From contig JAHBYU010000009.1 of assembly GCA_019635775.1 (NCBI GenBank), positions 1 to 64,000 on the forward strand: a stretch of 64,000 bases of DNA. The letters run 5' to 3'. The notes beneath the pieces are model-generated. The model was given only the letters and a program-made list of their open reading frames with translations. It had not been told where the DNA came from and made no database searches. This DNA is from Rhizobiaceae bacterium. GTDB lineage: Bacteria; Pseudomonadota; Alphaproteobacteria; Rhizobiales; Rhizobiaceae. A program made the position numbers and the translations under genes. Positions 8,151 to 19,090 of the stretch are shown here, one piece after another. Positions within the stretch are counted from its first letter, which is position 1. Every line of letters begins with the position of its first letter.

Positions 8151-10908
8151 GCCCGCCACAGCCGTCAGCCTGTGGGGCGTCCAGCATGCCTATGGGAAGG
8201 TGATCGCTCTTCGCAATCTGGCTCTGACCGTTCTGCCCGGGTGCAAGCTCGCCATCGTCGGCCCGGATGGGGTCGGCAAGTCGACCTTGCTCGGCTTGAT
8301 CGCGGGGGTTCGCCGCATTCAGCGCGGTTCGGTCAATGTGCTGGGCGGCGACATGGCTTCGGCGGCGCACCGCAACGAGGCCGCGCCCCGCATCGCCTAT
8401 ATGCCGCAAGGGCTCGGACGCAATCTCTATCCGACCTTGTCGGTCTACGAGAACATCGACTTTTTCGCCCGGCTCTACACCCAGCCGGACGATGGTCGGC
8501 GTCGACGGATCGACGAGCTCATGCGGGTCACGGGGCTGTTTCCCTTCGCCGAACGACCGGCGGGGAAACTCTCCGGCGGGATGAAGCAGAAGCTCGGGCT
8601 GTGCTGCGCGCTGGTTCATGATCCCGATCTCCTCATTCTGGACGAACCGACGACCGGGATCGATCCGTTGTCGCGCCGCCAGTTCTGGACGTTGATCGGA
8701 CGTATCCAGGCCGAGCGGCCGACCATGACGGTGATCGTGGCGACCGCCTACATGGAGGAGGCTGGCGCCTTCGATCGTATCGTGGCGATCGACGATGGCA
8801 CGATCATCGCTGAAGGAAGTCAGACGGACCTGCTTGCGCGCACCGGCGCCACCACTCTCGAACAGGCCTATATCGAGCTACAGCGTCCGGAACGGCGCGG
8901 GGTGCGCGCGGCGCCGTCCGTCCCACGTCTCGAACCCGACGGCGGCCCTCCAGCCATCGTGGCCGAAGGCCTGACGATGCGGTTTGGCGATTTCACCGCG
9001 GTCGACCATGTCAGCTTTCGCATCGAGCGCGGCGAGATCTTCGGCTTCCTCGGCTCCAATGGTTGCGGCAAGACGACGACGATGAAGATGCTGACCGGGC
9101 TGCTTCCGGCGACCGAAGGCCGTGCCGAGCTCCTGGGCAAGCCGGTCGATGCGCGCGACATCTCGGCGAGGACGCGGATCGGCTATGTCTCGCAATCTTT
9201 TTCGCTTTACGAAGAGCTGACCGTGCGCGGCAATCTCGAGCTGCACGGACGACTGTGCGGCATCGGCGGCAATGTGCTGCGTGAGCGGGTCGATGAGGCC
9301 TTGTCACGCTTCGAGCTCGGCAAGGTCGCCGAGACGCTGCCGGACGCCTTGCCCTTGGGCATGCGCCAGCGCCTTCAGCTGGCGGCGGCATGCCTGCACC
9401 GGCCGGACGTCCTGATCCTGGACGAGCCCACCTCGGGCGTCGATCCGGCGGCTCGCGACCGCTTCTGGAGCCTTCTGCTCGAGATGTCGCGCCGCGACGG
9501 GGTGACGATTTTCATCTCGACGCATTTCATGAACGAGGCCGAGCGCTGCGACCGCGTCTCTCTCATGCATGCGGGCCGCGTGCTGGCGGTCGGCGCGCCA
9601 CGCGAGCTCCAGGCCGCACGTAAGGCCGCAAGCCTCGAGGATGCCTTCGTCGCCTATTTGGAAGATGCGGCGGGTACGGGTGCTGGCGAGCCGTCCGTGA
9701 ATGATGAAGCGGTTGGCGTGGTCGAGCCGACCTCAGTGAGGCTGAACAACAATGCCGAGGTGGCGCAAACGCCGCGCCTTGCTTCGATGAAGCGGATCTG
9801 GACGTTTGCACGCCGGGAGGCGCTCGAGCTCAGCCGGGATCGCATCCGGCTGGCCTTCGCGCTAATCGGGCCGCTCCTGCTGATGGCGGCGTTCGGCTAC
9901 GGGATATCGTTTGATATCGAAGGTTTGCGCTACGCGGCGCTCGACCGTGACCAATCTTTGGAAAGCCGGGCGTTTCTCGACCAGTTCTCGAACTCGCGGT
10001 ACTTCGTCGAGCAGGCACGTCTGAACGACGATGTCGAGATCGACCGGCGACTGCGCGCCGGCGAGCTGAAATTCGCCATCGACGTCCCGCCCGGCTTCGG
10101 CCGCGACCTTTTGCAGGGCCACAGGCCCGAGGTCGGCTTCTGGCTCGACGGCGGCAATACCTTCCCCGCCGAGACCGCGCGCGCCTACATTCTTGACACG
10201 CTTCAGACCTATGCCGGCGTGCTGGCGCGCGCCGCCAATCGCGCCAACGGACTGCCAGCCGAGACGCTGCGGGTCGAGCCGCGCTTTCGTTACAATCAGG
10301 ATTTCCGTTCCGTCGTCGCGATCACGCCGGGATCGATCATGCTGCTGCTGATCATCTTCCCGGCGATGCTGACCGCCCTCGGCGTCGTGCGGGAGAAGGA
10401 GATGGGGTCGATCGCGAATGTCTATGCTTCGCCGGCGACGGTCGGCGAGTATCTGCTCGGAAAACAGCTCCCCTATGTTGTGATCGGCGTCCTGAGCTAT
10501 CTCAGCCTGCTGGCTTTCGCCGGTGGCGTGCTGGGCGTCGTGCCGAAGGGCTCGCTGCTGGCGCTCTCGCTCGCGGCCCTGGTCTATGTCTACGCCGCGA
10601 CAGCATTCGGGCTTCTCGTGTCCGCCTTCGTCTCGACCCAGGTCGCCGCGATATTCGGCACCGCCATTCTGACGGCGATGACCGCAGCGCATTATTCGGG
10701 CTTCCTGATCCCGGCCTCCTCGCTCGAGGGGCCGGGCCGCATCATGGGCCTGTCATTCCCGCCGCTTTGGTTCCAGACCATCAGCCTCGGCGTGTTCGCC
10801 AAAGGTCTCGACACGCCAGCGTTCGCCCGCGAGCTTCTGGTGCTGGCGGCGTTCGCGCTTGGGTTCCTGCTGCTGGCGCGGCTCTTAATCCGCAAGCAGG
10901 GGGCGTAG
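8140..10908 (+). CDS. RbbA-type fused ABC exporter: two ATPase domains plus ABC-2 permease
   Basis: 922 aa. NBD1 has Walker A GPDGVGKST (about 40-48), signature LSGGMKQK (about 144) and Walker B LLILDEPTTG. NBD2 has Walker A GSNGCGKTTT (about 305), a degenerate signature LPLGMRQR (about 404) and Walker B VLILDEPTSG. An ABC-2 permease follows from about residue 555, with a large extracytoplasmic loop after TM1. This architecture is that of RbbA/YhiH, named for ribosome association in E. coli but operonic with export components. The ATG at 8140 overlaps the hlyD stop; an upstream TTG at 8122 is less likely. Export of an unknown substrate, together with the adaptor and the second permease, is inferred. 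Confidence 0.88.
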   Translation: MEAEPATAVSLWGVQHAYGKVIALRNLALTVLPGCKLAIVGPDGVGKSTLLGLIAGVRRIQRGSVNVLGGDMASAAHRNEAAPRIAYMPQGLGRNLYPTLSVYENIDFFARLYTQPDDGRRRRIDELMRVTGLFPFAERPAGKLSGGMKQKLGLCCALVHDPDLLILDEPTTGIDPLSRRQFWTLIGRIQAERPTMTVIVATAYMEEAGAFDRIVAIDDGTIIAEGSQTDLLARTGATTLEQAYIELQRPERRGVRAAPSVPRLEPDGGPPAIVAEGLTMRFGDFTAVDHVSFRIERGEIFGFLGSNGCGKTTTMKMLTGLLPATEGRAELLGKPVDARDISARTRIGYVSQSFSLYEELTVRGNLELHGRLCGIGGNVLRERVDEALSRFELGKVAETLPDALPLGMRQRLQLAAACLHRPDVLILDEPTSGVDPAARDRFWSLLLEMSRRDGVTIFISTHFMNEAERCDRVSLMHAGRVLAVGAPRELQAARKAASLEDAFVAYLEDAAGTGAGEPSVNDEAVGVVEPTSVRLNNNAEVAQTPRLASMKRIWTFARREALELSRDRIRLAFALIGPLLLMAAFGYGISFDIEGLRYAALDRDQSLESRAFLDQFSNSRYFVEQARLNDDVEIDRRLRAGELKFAIDVPPGFGRDLLQGHRPEVGFWLDGGNTFPAETARAYILDTLQTYAGVLARAANRANGLPAETLRVEPRFRYNQDFRSVVAITPGSIMLLLIIFPAMLTALGVVREKEMGSIANVYASPATVGEYLLGKQLPYVVIGVLSYLSLLAFAGGVLGVVPKGSLLALSLAALVYVYAATAFGLLVSAFVSTQVAAIFGTAILTAMTAAHYSGFLIPASSLEGPGRIMGLSFPPLWFQTISLGVFAKGLDTPAFARELLVLAAFALGFLLLARLLIRKQGA

Positions 10909-10910
10909 CG

Positions 10911-12038
10911 ATGCGGCGCTGGATCGAAAACGCCTTCCGTCTCGGCGTCAAGGAATTCGCCAGTCTGTCGCGCGACGTCGTGATGGTGGTGCTCATCGGC
11001 TACGTCTTCACCTTCGCTGTCTATTCCGAAGCGACAGCGATGCGAACCGACGTCAACGACGCCAAGGTGGCTGTCATCGACGGCGATCGCTCGACCCTCT
11101 CGGGCCGGATCAAGGACGCGCTCCGGCCTCCCTATTTTCGGCCGGCGGTCGAAATCGACCGCTCGAGCCTCGACGGCTTGATGGACAAGGGCGCCTTCAC
11201 GTTCGTTCTCGACATTCCGCATGGTCTGGAAGCCGATTTTCTCGCCGGCCGCAACCCGGCCATTCAGGTCAATGTCGATGCAACCAGCATCTCACAGGCC
11301 GGCGTCGGCACCGCCTATATCCAGGAGATCGTCGCGCAGGAGACAACACGCTTCCTCAAGCAGGCCTCCGTCGAGACGCTCGCCCCGGTCAACGCGGTGA
11401 TCCGCGCGATGTTCAACCCGAACCTCGAAGCCATCAGCTTCACGGCAAGCATGGGCGTCATCAACAACGTCACCATCCTTGCCATCATTCTGGTCGGCGC
11501 CGCGGTGATGCGGGAACGGGAGCATGGCACGATCGAGCATCTTCTGGTTATGCCGGTGAGCGCCAGCGAGATCATCGCGGGCAAGATCTGGGCAAACGGG
11601 CTGGTCATATTGCTGGCCGCGGCGTTTTCCCTTCACGTCGTGGTCGAGGTTGTCCTGCGCACACAGATCGTCGGTTCGATCGAGCTTTTTCTTGCCGGAA
11701 CGGCCATTTATCTGTTCGCCGTGACGTCGCTCGGCATCCTGCTCGCCACGGTCGCAAACTCCATGCCGCAATTTGCGCTGCTCTCCATCCCGGTCTTCGT
11801 GCTGATGTTCCTGTTGTCCGGCTCCTTCACACCGTTCGAGAGCATGCCCCGAGCCCTGCAGCTGATTATGGACCTTTCGCCGTCCACGCATTTCGTGCGT
11901 TTCGCACAAGCTGTACTCTACCGCGGCGCCGGTCTCGATGTGGTCTGGCGCGATCTTCTGATCATGGCGGGCCTTGGCGCGGGCTTCGTCGCGATTGCCC
12001 TTTATCGTTTCAAAGCCATGCTCGCCCGCCAATCGTGA
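10911..12038 (+). CDS. ABC-2 type transporter permease (YhhJ-like)
   Basis: 376 aa inner-membrane protein. One N-terminal membrane segment (VVMVVLIGYVFTFAVYSE) is followed by a periplasmic domain of about 150 aa. A cluster of five membrane segments from about residue 180 holds the ABC-2 block MREREHGTIEHLLVMPVS. The ATG at 10911 begins two bases after the stop of the RbbA-type gene, with a GGGGGCG-like ribosome site inside that gene's end. Together with the permease half of the previous protein it should form the membrane pore. Confidence 0.88.
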   Translation: MRRWIENAFRLGVKEFASLSRDVVMVVLIGYVFTFAVYSEATAMRTDVNDAKVAVIDGDRSTLSGRIKDALRPPYFRPAVEIDRSSLDGLMDKGAFTFVLDIPHGLEADFLAGRNPAIQVNVDATSISQAGVGTAYIQEIVAQETTRFLKQASVETLAPVNAVIRAMFNPNLEAISFTASMGVINNVTILAIILVGAAVMREREHGTIEHLLVMPVSASEIIAGKIWANGLVILLAAAFSLHVVVEVVLRTQIVGSIELFLAGTAIYLFAVTSLGILLATVANSMPQFALLSIPVFVLMFLLSGSFTPFESMPRALQLIMDLSPSTHFVRFAQAVLYRGAGLDVVWRDLLIMAGLGAGFVAIALYRFKAMLARQS

Positions 12039-12098
12039 CGGTCGCCGTCTAAGCGTATCGCAGGACACGCGCAATTGCGCGTATTCCTGTTTCGGCAG

Positions 12099-13337
12099 TT
12101 ATCGGCTCGCTGCCGGTTCCGGCATCAGGAGCCGGGGCAGCCGGATACTGGCCAGCAGTGTCCCCAGAACAATCAGCGCGGCGAGGACGAAGCTCGCATC
12201 GGGCAGGATCGGCAGATTGAACAGCGCGCCGCCTGCGACCGATCCCAGGGCCTGACCAAAACTCGCGGCGGCGGTCATGCGGCCGAGTTGCGCTCCCTGG
12301 CTGGTCGGGATGCCGAACGACGCCCAGTAGGTTGCGACCGGAGACAGCATGCCGGCACTCGCGGCCACCAGCGCAACGGCAATCGACATCAAGACCGAGG
12401 TGCTTACGAGTGAGACGATGACAAGCCCGATCGACAGGGTCGCCAGCCCAGGCGCGATGAACCAGCGGGTCAGTTCCGGCTTGATGAGAGGCGAGAACAC
12501 CAGGGCCTGGACGATGGCCATCACGAGGCTGCATTCGGCGAACATGATGCCGATATGCGCAGCATCGAGTCCGAGAACCTTTCCGCGCAATGCCAATCCG
12601 ACCTCGAAAACGCCGATTGCGAGCGCCGTCACCAGCGCAATGGCGACAAGCCGCAGCATCGCGCGTCGCTCGATCTGCGCGGCATCGGCTGGCGCACTGA
12701 CACGATCGCGCTGGACTCCGGCGGGGAGGAGGAAAACGACCAGCACTGCTGCGATGACAGCCAGCGCTGTCGCCGTGAGCAACGGCATTGCCAGAGAGCG
12801 GTCAGGCGAGAGTGCCCAGACCTTGCCGGAGACACTCACTGCGAGCCCGCCAAGCAGCGGGCCGATGAAGAAGCCGGCGGTGCCGGCGATGTTGATCAGC
12901 GCGAAGCGGTGGGCGCGCCATTCTTTGGACGGCGCATGATCCCCGACCAGGGCGTAGGCGACAGGGGTGATGGCGGCGGCGAAGAGCCCGGCCAGAAACC
13001 GGCCGAGATAGAGAAGAGGCAGGCTTGCGGTGACGGCGAACAATCCGGTGGTCGCGGCAAAACCCAGAAGGCCCATGAGGATGATCGGCTTGCGGCCGCA
13101 GCGATCGGACATGCGTCCCCAGACCGGCGCGCCGACGAAGATCGCGATGATGTAGACGCCCGTCAGCAGCCCCGTGTGCCATGAAAGAGCCTGCGGCGTG
13201 CTCCTGCCGGCGATCTGCTCGATCAGGAAGGGCAGGATCGGCAACGCGACACCATAGCCGACGGTGATCGCGAACATCGCGACGAGTACCGCTGAGAGCG
13301 CGCTCCAGCTCAGTCGGGTGGGTTCAGCCAGATCCAT
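12099..13337 (-). CDS. MFS transporter, TetA/multidrug-like
   Basis: 412 aa with twelve predicted hydrophobic segments. The loop 2-3 motif appears as GRMSDRCGRKPIILMG at about residues 74-89, typical of drug:H+ antiporters of the DHA1/TetA group. A longer open frame extends upstream to 13454, but it has no membrane-protein character there, and the ATG at 13337 (MDLAEPTRLSW) gives the standard family length. It stands alone, convergent with the ABC exporter operon, and no box is visible upstream. The substrate cannot be told. Confidence 0.82.
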   Translation of the reverse strand: MDLAEPTRLSWSALSAVLVAMFAITVGYGVALPILPFLIEQIAGRSTPQALSWHTGLLTGVYIIAIFVGAPVWGRMSDRCGRKPIILMGLLGFAATTGLFAVTASLPLLYLGRFLAGLFAAAITPVAYALVGDHAPSKEWRAHRFALINIAGTAGFFIGPLLGGLAVSVSGKVWALSPDRSLAMPLLTATALAVIAAVLVVFLLPAGVQRDRVSAPADAAQIERRAMLRLVAIALVTALAIGVFEVGLALRGKVLGLDAAHIGIMFAECSLVMAIVQALVFSPLIKPELTRWFIAPGLATLSIGLVIVSLVSTSVLMSIAVALVAASAGMLSPVATYWASFGIPTSQGAQLGRMTAAASFGQALGSVAGGALFNLPILPDASFVLAALIVLGTLLASIRLPRLLMPEPAASR

Positions 13338-13613
13338 GCCGATGCGACCTGCTGCCCAGCCCACAGCCCGAGCGATCGGGCATCGTCGACATCCGCAGAT
13401 CGGGCGAAACGAAGAGCTGGCCGAATCTTTCGGGCGTTCGAGGCCACCCTGCACCAGCCATCGCTGGCGAGGTCAACGGTGAGGATGCCCCAGGGTAAGC
13501 CTCGTCGACAAGAATCCGATCCCCCGTGCCATTTGAGACGCCAGGAACGGTGACGGCCAGGAAAAGGCTGAGGCCTGGCTGGTCTGGCGAGCAGCTCAAT
13601 GAGCGGACGCTTG

Positions 13614-15731
13614 TCATGAAGCGGCCTTCATGCCTTGGCGCCTGTAAAAGCGCAGGAACTGCGCATTGATGGCAACGATAATGGTGCTGGCTGACATGAA
13701 CACCGCGGCTATGGCCGGCGTCATCAGAAAGCCCGTGCCGAACGTGATGCCGGCGGCCATCGGGATGGCTATGGTATTGTAGCCGGTTGCCCAGATGAGG
13801 TTCTGCACCATCTTTCGGTAGGTCGCACGTGACAGACCGAGGATTGCCGCGACATCGCGCGGATCGCTCTTGACGAGCACGACATCCGCCGACTCCACGG
13901 CCACATCCGTGCCGGCTCCAATGGCCACGCCGAGGTCCGCCTGGACGAGCGCCGGCGCATCGTTGACGCCGTCACCGACCATTGCCACCGAGAGGCCCCG
14001 AGCCTGAAGCTCCTTGATCTTGTCGGACTTCTGATCGGGCAGCACCTCCGCGAAGTACTCGGCGATCCCCAGTTCCTTCGACACGCTCTCGGCTACGCCC
14101 TTTGCGTCGCCCGTCAACATGACCGATTTGATGCCGAGCTGGGTGAGTTCCGCGATGGCGTCTTTCGATTCCGGTCGGACGATGTCGGCGAGCGCGAAGA
14201 GCGCACGCGCTTCGCCGTTGCGCACCAGCGCCACCACCGTTTTGCCCTGCGCTTCGAGCTGCTTCAGCCTTTCATGTGTGATGGGTTTGCCCTGTCGTGC
14301 AAGATGGCCGGGGCTGACGATGCGAATGTCCTGCCCGTCGACCTTCGCGACGATGCCTTCACCCGTGATATTGCTCACCTCGCTGGCTTTCTGGATGTTG
14401 ATATTCCTGCGTTTCGCTTCAGCCACGATGCCGTGAGCGATCGGGTGCTCGGACTGACTCTCAGCTGCCGCGGCAAAGGCAAGCTCGGCGTTCTCGTCGC
14501 CACCCGCGAGCAGCACGACGTCGCTGACGCCGAAGCGCCCCTCGGTCAGTGTGCCGGTCTTGTCCAAAACGACTGCCTGAAGATTGCGGGCACGTTCGAA
14601 CGCCGCCCGGTCACGGATCAGAAGACCATTGCTGGCGCTCAGCGATGTGCTGACGGCGACCACCAGCGGCACGGCAAGCCCAAGGGCATGCGGGCAAGCC
14701 ACGACCATCACGGTGACCATGCGTTCCAGTGCGAACTCAAGCGGCGCGCCAAGCCAAAGCCACCAGACGAACAGCGTTCCGAAGCCGACGACCAGGGCGA
14801 TGTAGGTCAGCCAGGCGGCCGCCCTGTTGGCGATATCCTGTGTCCGCGAACGCGTTGCCTGGGCTTTCTTCACGAGATCGATGACCTGAGCGAGATAGGT
14901 CGCATCACCTGTCTTCGTCACTTTGATGGTCACGGCGTTGGCGCCGTTGATCGCACCGCCAATCGCCGTTGCACCGACCGTCTTGGTGACGGGACGCGAT
15001 TCGCCCGTCAGCATCGCCTCGTTGAAGCCGGACGAGCCCTCGACGATTTCGCCGTCCACCGGAACCTTGGCGCCCGGGCGGACGATGACGCGATCACCGG
15101 GCTTGAGATCGGAGATCGGTACCTCGTGCATCTTGCCGTCGTCGTCGATGCGGGTCGCGCTATCGGGCAAGAGGCGAACGAGCTCTTCCAGGGCGCGCGA
15201 CGCGCCCATCACGGAACGCATTTCGATCCAGTGACCGAGCAGCATGATGGCAATGAGGGTGACGAGCTCCCAGTAGAACGCTTCGCCCGGGAAACCGAAC
15301 GTGACAGCGGCGGAAAAAAAGTACGCAGCCGAGATCGCCAGCGCGATGAGTGTCATCATGCCGGGCTGCCCCTTGCGCAGTTCGGAGAAGAAGCCGGTCA
15401 GAAAGGGCCAGCCACCATAGAAGTAGGCGATGGTCGACAATGCGAACAGGACCCATCCGTCGCCTGGGAAGGAGAGCACGTCCGAGAGCCCGAGCCAGTC
15501 TCTTATCATCGGAGAGAGCAGTAGCACCGGAGGGGTAAGCACGAGGGTCACCCAAAACCGGCGGCGAAAGTCCGCGACCATGGCGCCGTGGTCGTGGCCG
15601 GCGTGATCCGAATGGCTGGACCCTGCCGCAGCAACGATGCTGGAAGCGCCTTGCCCGGCTTCCTGCGCTGCTTCGCCGGATGCATGGTGGTTGTGATTGC
15701 GGTGATCGTGATGGGAGTGCGGTGAACTCAT
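13614..15731 (-). CDS. copB: CopB-type P1B copper-translocating ATPase
   Basis: 705 aa heavy-metal export ATPase. The N-terminus is not an HMA domain but a His-rich stretch ([12 protein letters not shown] and later [10 protein letters not shown]). The membrane metal site is CPH (ACPHALGLA, about residue 344), the hallmark of the CopB/P1B-3 group, which moves copper or silver ions. TGES, the phosphorylation site DKTGTLTEG (about 387) and [10 protein letters not shown] are all present. The ATG at 15731 has GAGGAA just upstream. An FNR-type box lies about 130 bp upstream, so it may be induced when oxygen falls. It sits between the MFS gene and the arc operon, away from the CueR cluster at 32-38 kb. 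Confidence 0.92.
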   Translation of the reverse strand: MSSPHSHHDHRNHNHHASGEAAQEAGQGASSIVAAAGSSHSDHAGHDHGAMVADFRRRFWVTLVLTPPVLLLSPMIRDWLGLSDVLSFPGDGWVLFALSTIAYFYGGWPFLTGFFSELRKGQPGMMTLIALAISAAYFFSAAVTFGFPGEAFYWELVTLIAIMLLGHWIEMRSVMGASRALEELVRLLPDSATRIDDDGKMHEVPISDLKPGDRVIVRPGAKVPVDGEIVEGSSGFNEAMLTGESRPVTKTVGATAIGGAINGANAVTIKVTKTGDATYLAQVIDLVKKAQATRSRTQDIANRAAAWLTYIALVVGFGTLFVWWLWLGAPLEFALERMVTVMVVACPHALGLAVPLVVAVSTSLSASNGLLIRDRAAFERARNLQAVVLDKTGTLTEGRFGVSDVVLLAGGDENAELAFAAAAESQSEHPIAHGIVAEAKRRNINIQKASEVSNITGEGIVAKVDGQDIRIVSPGHLARQGKPITHERLKQLEAQGKTVVALVRNGEARALFALADIVRPESKDAIAELTQLGIKSVMLTGDAKGVAESVSKELGIAEYFAEVLPDQKSDKIKELQARGLSVAMVGDGVNDAPALVQADLGVAIGAGTDVAVESADVVLVKSDPRDVAAILGLSRATYRKMVQNLIWATGYNTIAIPMAAGITFGTGFLMTPAIAAVFMSASTIIVAINAQFLRFYRRQGMKAAS

Positions 15732-15861
15732 TTTTCCTCGTCCGTATGAGCCCGTCCAGACGTCCATCACAGCGGGCTACAGGGGTTCTGCCGCACTGAT
15801 CAAGGCTTAGGAAGAGACAATGTTTAGATGTGCAACCTCGCTGCCAAACGCACGCGAATCT

Positions 15862-15875
15862 TTAATCCAGATCAA
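15862..15875. promoter_or_regulatory. FNR/FixK-type box upstream of copB
   Basis: TTAATCCAGATCAA fits TTRAY-N4-RTYAA. It lies 131 bp upstream of the copB start, in the gap between arcC and copB, so copB is its only plausible target. The AGTTC flank is shared with other boxes. Confidence 0.7.
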
Positions 15876-15926
15876 GTTCTGGCTTCGCGCGGCATCAGCG
15901 TAGCGTGGGAAGCGGTCGGCCAACCA

Positions 15927-16844
15927 CTATGCCGACTTGACGATCGTGCCGGCTTTGCCCTCTAGAATCGCGCGGGCATCTTCCAGGCGTCCGATACCCG
16001 CGATCCTGCCGGGTGTCCCGGCGAACTGGCAAGCGGCTTCCACTTTTGGCCCCATGGACCCGGGCGGAAACGCAAAGGCCGCCAACTCGGCCGGTTGCGC
16101 CGCTCGAACCGGTCGCTGTTGTGGCGTGCCCCAGTCGAGATAGACGGCATCGACGTCGGTCAGCATCAGGAATGCATCGGCGGCGAGGTCCGCGGCGAGC
16201 AGGCCGGCAGCACGATCCTTGTCGATAACGGCCTCCACGCCCTGAAGGCCGCCCGAGATGTCCCGAACGACGGGAATACCACCACCACCGACGCAGATCG
16301 TCACCACACCAGCATCGACCAGCAGGCGGATTACCTCCATCTGGACGATGCGTTTCGGCAGGGGTGACGGCACCACCCGCCGCCACCGCCCGGGCGCCTC
16401 TTCTGTCATCGGCCAGCCATGCGCAATGCGTGCGCTCTCGGCTTCTGACCAATCGTAGATCTGACCGATAGGTTTTTCCGGCCGGCCGAAGGCGGGATCG
16501 TCCGGGTCAACCTCGATATGGGTCAGCAATGTCGCCAGCCTTGCGCCTTGCGGAAGCGCATTGGCCAGTTCCTGCTCGACCAGATAGCCGATCATGCCGA
16601 TGCTCTCGGCGCTGATCACATCGAGCGGATAAGGCGGTACATCCTTCAGCGCCGCCGCCTGAAGGGCAAGCAGGCCTACCTGCGGCCCGCTCCCATGCGC
16701 CACGACGATGTCGTGATCCTGAGCAAGGTCGGCGAGCGCCGCCGCGGCCTTGCGCACATTGGCACGTTGCACTTCGACCGTCATAGGCTCGCCCCGCTTG
16801 AGAAGGGCGTTGCCGCCCAATGCAACAACGACCCGCACGGTCAT
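15927..16844 (-). CDS. arcC: Carbamate kinase
   Basis: Makes ATP from carbamoyl phosphate and ADP, the energy-yielding last step of the arginine deiminase pathway. 305 aa, the normal length. ALGGNALL at the N-terminus and [10 protein letters not shown] (about 44-53) are family motifs. The start overlaps the arcB stop (ATGA), so it is last in the yfcC-arcA-arcB-arcC operon. No anabolic carbamoyl-phosphate gene is nearby, supporting a catabolic role. Confidence 0.95.
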   Translation of the reverse strand: MTVRVVVALGGNALLKRGEPMTVEVQRANVRKAAAALADLAQDHDIVVAHGSGPQVGLLALQAAALKDVPPYPLDVISAESIGMIGYLVEQELANALPQGARLATLLTHIEVDPDDPAFGRPEKPIGQIYDWSEAESARIAHGWPMTEEAPGRWRRVVPSPLPKRIVQMEVIRLLVDAGVVTICVGGGGIPVVRDISGGLQGVEAVIDKDRAAGLLAADLAADAFLMLTDVDAVYLDWGTPQQRPVRAAQPAELAAFAFPPGSMGPKVEAACQFAGTPGRIAGIGRLEDARAILEGKAGTIVKSA

Positions 16845-17842
16845 ATCCCCAATGTGGCGACGAGAATCGCCTTGATTGTATGCATGCGGTTTTCCGCCTG
16901 GTCAAAGACGATGGAAGCATGCGACTCGAAGACTTCTTCCGTCACTTCCATGCAGTCGATGCCGTATTGCTCATAAATCTTCTCACCGATCTCGGTCTCG
17001 CGGTTGTGAAAGGCCGGAAGACAGTGCATGAACTTGGCGTGGGGATTGCCCGTGGCGCGCATCAGATCGGCTGTGACGCGGTAGGGTGTCAAAAGCCTGA
17101 TGCGCTCGTCCCAGACCGAATCCGGCTCGCCCATCGAGACCCAGACGTCGGTATAGACGAAGTCGCACCCTTTCGACGCTTCCTGAGGATCCTCCGTGAG
17201 CGTAATCCGTGCTCCGGTCTTCTCCGCCACGGCCCGGCATTGATCGACCAACGCCTCGTCCGGCCAACACGTCTTCGGCGCACCAAGCCGCACGTCCATG
17301 CCGATCAACGTCGCTCCGGTCAGGAGCGAATTGCCCATATTGTTGCCGGCATCGCCGAGGAAGCAGAAGGAGAGTTGCGACAGGTGCTTGCGCGTGTACT
17401 CGCGCATGGTCAGAAAATCGGCGAGAATCTGCGTCGGATGGAACTCGTCCGTCAGGCCATTATAGACAGGCACGCCGGCATGAGCGGCGAGTGTCTCGGC
17501 CTGGACCTGGCCAAAGCCGCGATACTCGATACCATCATACATGCGTCCAAGCACCCGGGCGGTATCCTTCATCGACTCCTTCTTGCCGATCTGCGTTCCT
17601 GACGGCCCGAGATAGGTGACATGCGCACCCTGATCGTAGGCGGCGACCTCGAAGCCGGTCCTGGTACGCGTTGAATCCTTCTCGAAGATCAGCGCGATGT
17701 TCTTTCCTTTGAGCCGTTGCTGTTCGTAACCGCCATACTTGGCCTGTTTGAGCGATGCGGAGAGCCGCAGCAGAAAACGGATTTCGTCCGGTGAAAAATC
17801 GAACAGCTTGAGCACGCTGCGGCCGACAAGATTGACCGGCAT
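16841..17842 (-). CDS. arcB: Ornithine carbamoyltransferase, catabolic
   Basis: Converts citrulline and phosphate to ornithine and carbamoyl phosphate. The carbamoyl-phosphate loop [10 protein letters not shown] lies near residue 55 and the ornithine loop [14 protein letters not shown] near residue 270. At 333 aa it matches catabolic OTCases, which run longer than many anabolic ones. The ATG at 17842 has an AGGGAGA site, 9 bp after the arcA stop. Its position between arcA and arcC fixes the catabolic direction by context. Confidence 0.95.
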   Translation of the reverse strand: MPVNLVGRSVLKLFDFSPDEIRFLLRLSASLKQAKYGGYEQQRLKGKNIALIFEKDSTRTRTGFEVAAYDQGAHVTYLGPSGTQIGKKESMKDTARVLGRMYDGIEYRGFGQVQAETLAAHAGVPVYNGLTDEFHPTQILADFLTMREYTRKHLSQLSFCFLGDAGNNMGNSLLTGATLIGMDVRLGAPKTCWPDEALVDQCRAVAEKTGARITLTEDPQEASKGCDFVYTDVWVSMGEPDSVWDERIRLLTPYRVTADLMRATGNPHAKFMHCLPAFHNRETEIGEKIYEQYGIDCMEVTEEVFESHASIVFDQAENRMHTIKAILVATLGI

Positions 17843-17851
17843 TCTTTCTCC

Positions 17852-19078
17852 CTAGATCGGATCGCGGATCAGCGGACAAGTCATGCAATGGCCGCCGCCT
17901 CGGCCGCGGCCGAGCTCGGCGCCGGGCACCGTGATGACCTCCACGCCGGCCTTGCGCAGTTGCGTGTTGGTATAGGTGTTGCGGTCATAGGCAACGACCA
18001 CGCCTGGCTCGAGGGCGACGACATTGTTTCCGTCATCCCATTGCTCGCGCTCGGCCACATAGGCATCACCGCCAGTCTGCACCACCCGCAGCTTCTTGAG
18101 GCTGAGCGCCTGCGCCACAACCTCCGTAAGATGGCCCGTCTCCTGCCGCACGTCGATTTCCCCGGCCTTCGCACCCGGCCGCAGCGAGTAGGCGGTGATG
18201 CCGTCCACAACCTCCGCAAACAACGTCACCACGTCGCGATCGCAAAAGGTAAACACGGTATCGAGATGCATGGAGGCCCGCTCGACGCGCAGTTTGCACG
18301 CGATGACGCGCTCGGCGGCCCCTTTGGCGAACAGGGCCCGCGCGATCTGCCCCACGGCGTGCGGCGTGGTGCGCTCTCCCATACCTATCAGCACGAGGCC
18401 GTTTCCAAGCGGCATGACATCTCCGCCCTCTGCGGTAGCCAGTCCGTAGTCCTCATCCGGGTCGCCCCACCAGACAGGAAAGCCGGCATCGCGAAAGTCC
18501 GGATGAAAACGATAGACGGCGGCAATGTTCACCGTCTCGAGCTTGCGGGCATTCCAGCGCATGGGGTTGAGCGTGACACCACCATAGATCCAGCACGTCG
18601 TGTCGCGCGTAAACAAATGGTTCGGGAGCGGGGGAAGCAAGAAATCCTCCGGCCGCAGGACCGGCGCCAGCACGCCGGTTGGCGCGACCGGCAATTCCGC
18701 CCTGCTCATGCCGCCCATGAGGATGAGCGACAGATCGTCGGAATTGATTTCCATCAGGTGGGCGCTGAGATCGTCGGCAAGCCCGACACCCACAGTGTTC
18801 ACGTTGACCCGCCGCTCCAACAACCAGCGGCGCGCCTCCATGTCCTGCATCGTCTGCGCCAACGCCTCGCGCAGGAAGACGACTTCGCTGCCGCGATGGC
18901 GTATCGCATCGACGAACGTCATGTGCTCGACACGGGCCTGCTTGACCCAGATAACGTCGTCGAAGAGCAGTTCATGACAATTGCCAGGGGTCAGGCGGGT
19001 AAGGGCTGCGCCCGGCCGGTCGACCAGAACGCGTCTAAGCTTGCCGACCTCGGAATGAACGCCGTAGGTAATGGTCAT
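17852..19078 (-). CDS. arcA: Arginine deiminase
   Basis: Hydrolyses arginine to citrulline and ammonia in the cytoplasm. 408 aa, typical length. The substrate-guanidinium block [11 protein letters not shown] and the C-terminal nucleophile motif [10 protein letters not shown] (catalytic Cys398) are intact. A strong AAGGAGA ribosome site precedes the ATG at 19078. First enzyme of the ADI pathway, downstream of the YfcC-family transporter. Confidence 0.96.
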   Translation of the reverse strand: MTITYGVHSEVGKLRRVLVDRPGAALTRLTPGNCHELLFDDVIWVKQARVEHMTFVDAIRHRGSEVVFLREALAQTMQDMEARRWLLERRVNVNTVGVGLADDLSAHLMEINSDDLSLILMGGMSRAELPVAPTGVLAPVLRPEDFLLPPLPNHLFTRDTTCWIYGGVTLNPMRWNARKLETVNIAAVYRFHPDFRDAGFPVWWGDPDEDYGLATAEGGDVMPLGNGLVLIGMGERTTPHAVGQIARALFAKGAAERVIACKLRVERASMHLDTVFTFCDRDVVTLFAEVVDGITAYSLRPGAKAGEIDVRQETGHLTEVVAQALSLKKLRVVQTGGDAYVAEREQWDDGNNVVALEPGVVVAYDRNTYTNTQLRKAGVEVITVPGAELGRGRGGGHCMTCPLIRDPI

Positions 19079-19090
19079 CCTGGTTCTCCT

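Noticed and set aside
14274-15524. 416-codon plus-strand frame opposite copB
   Set aside because: Antisense of the P-type ATPase; no ribosome site and no family.
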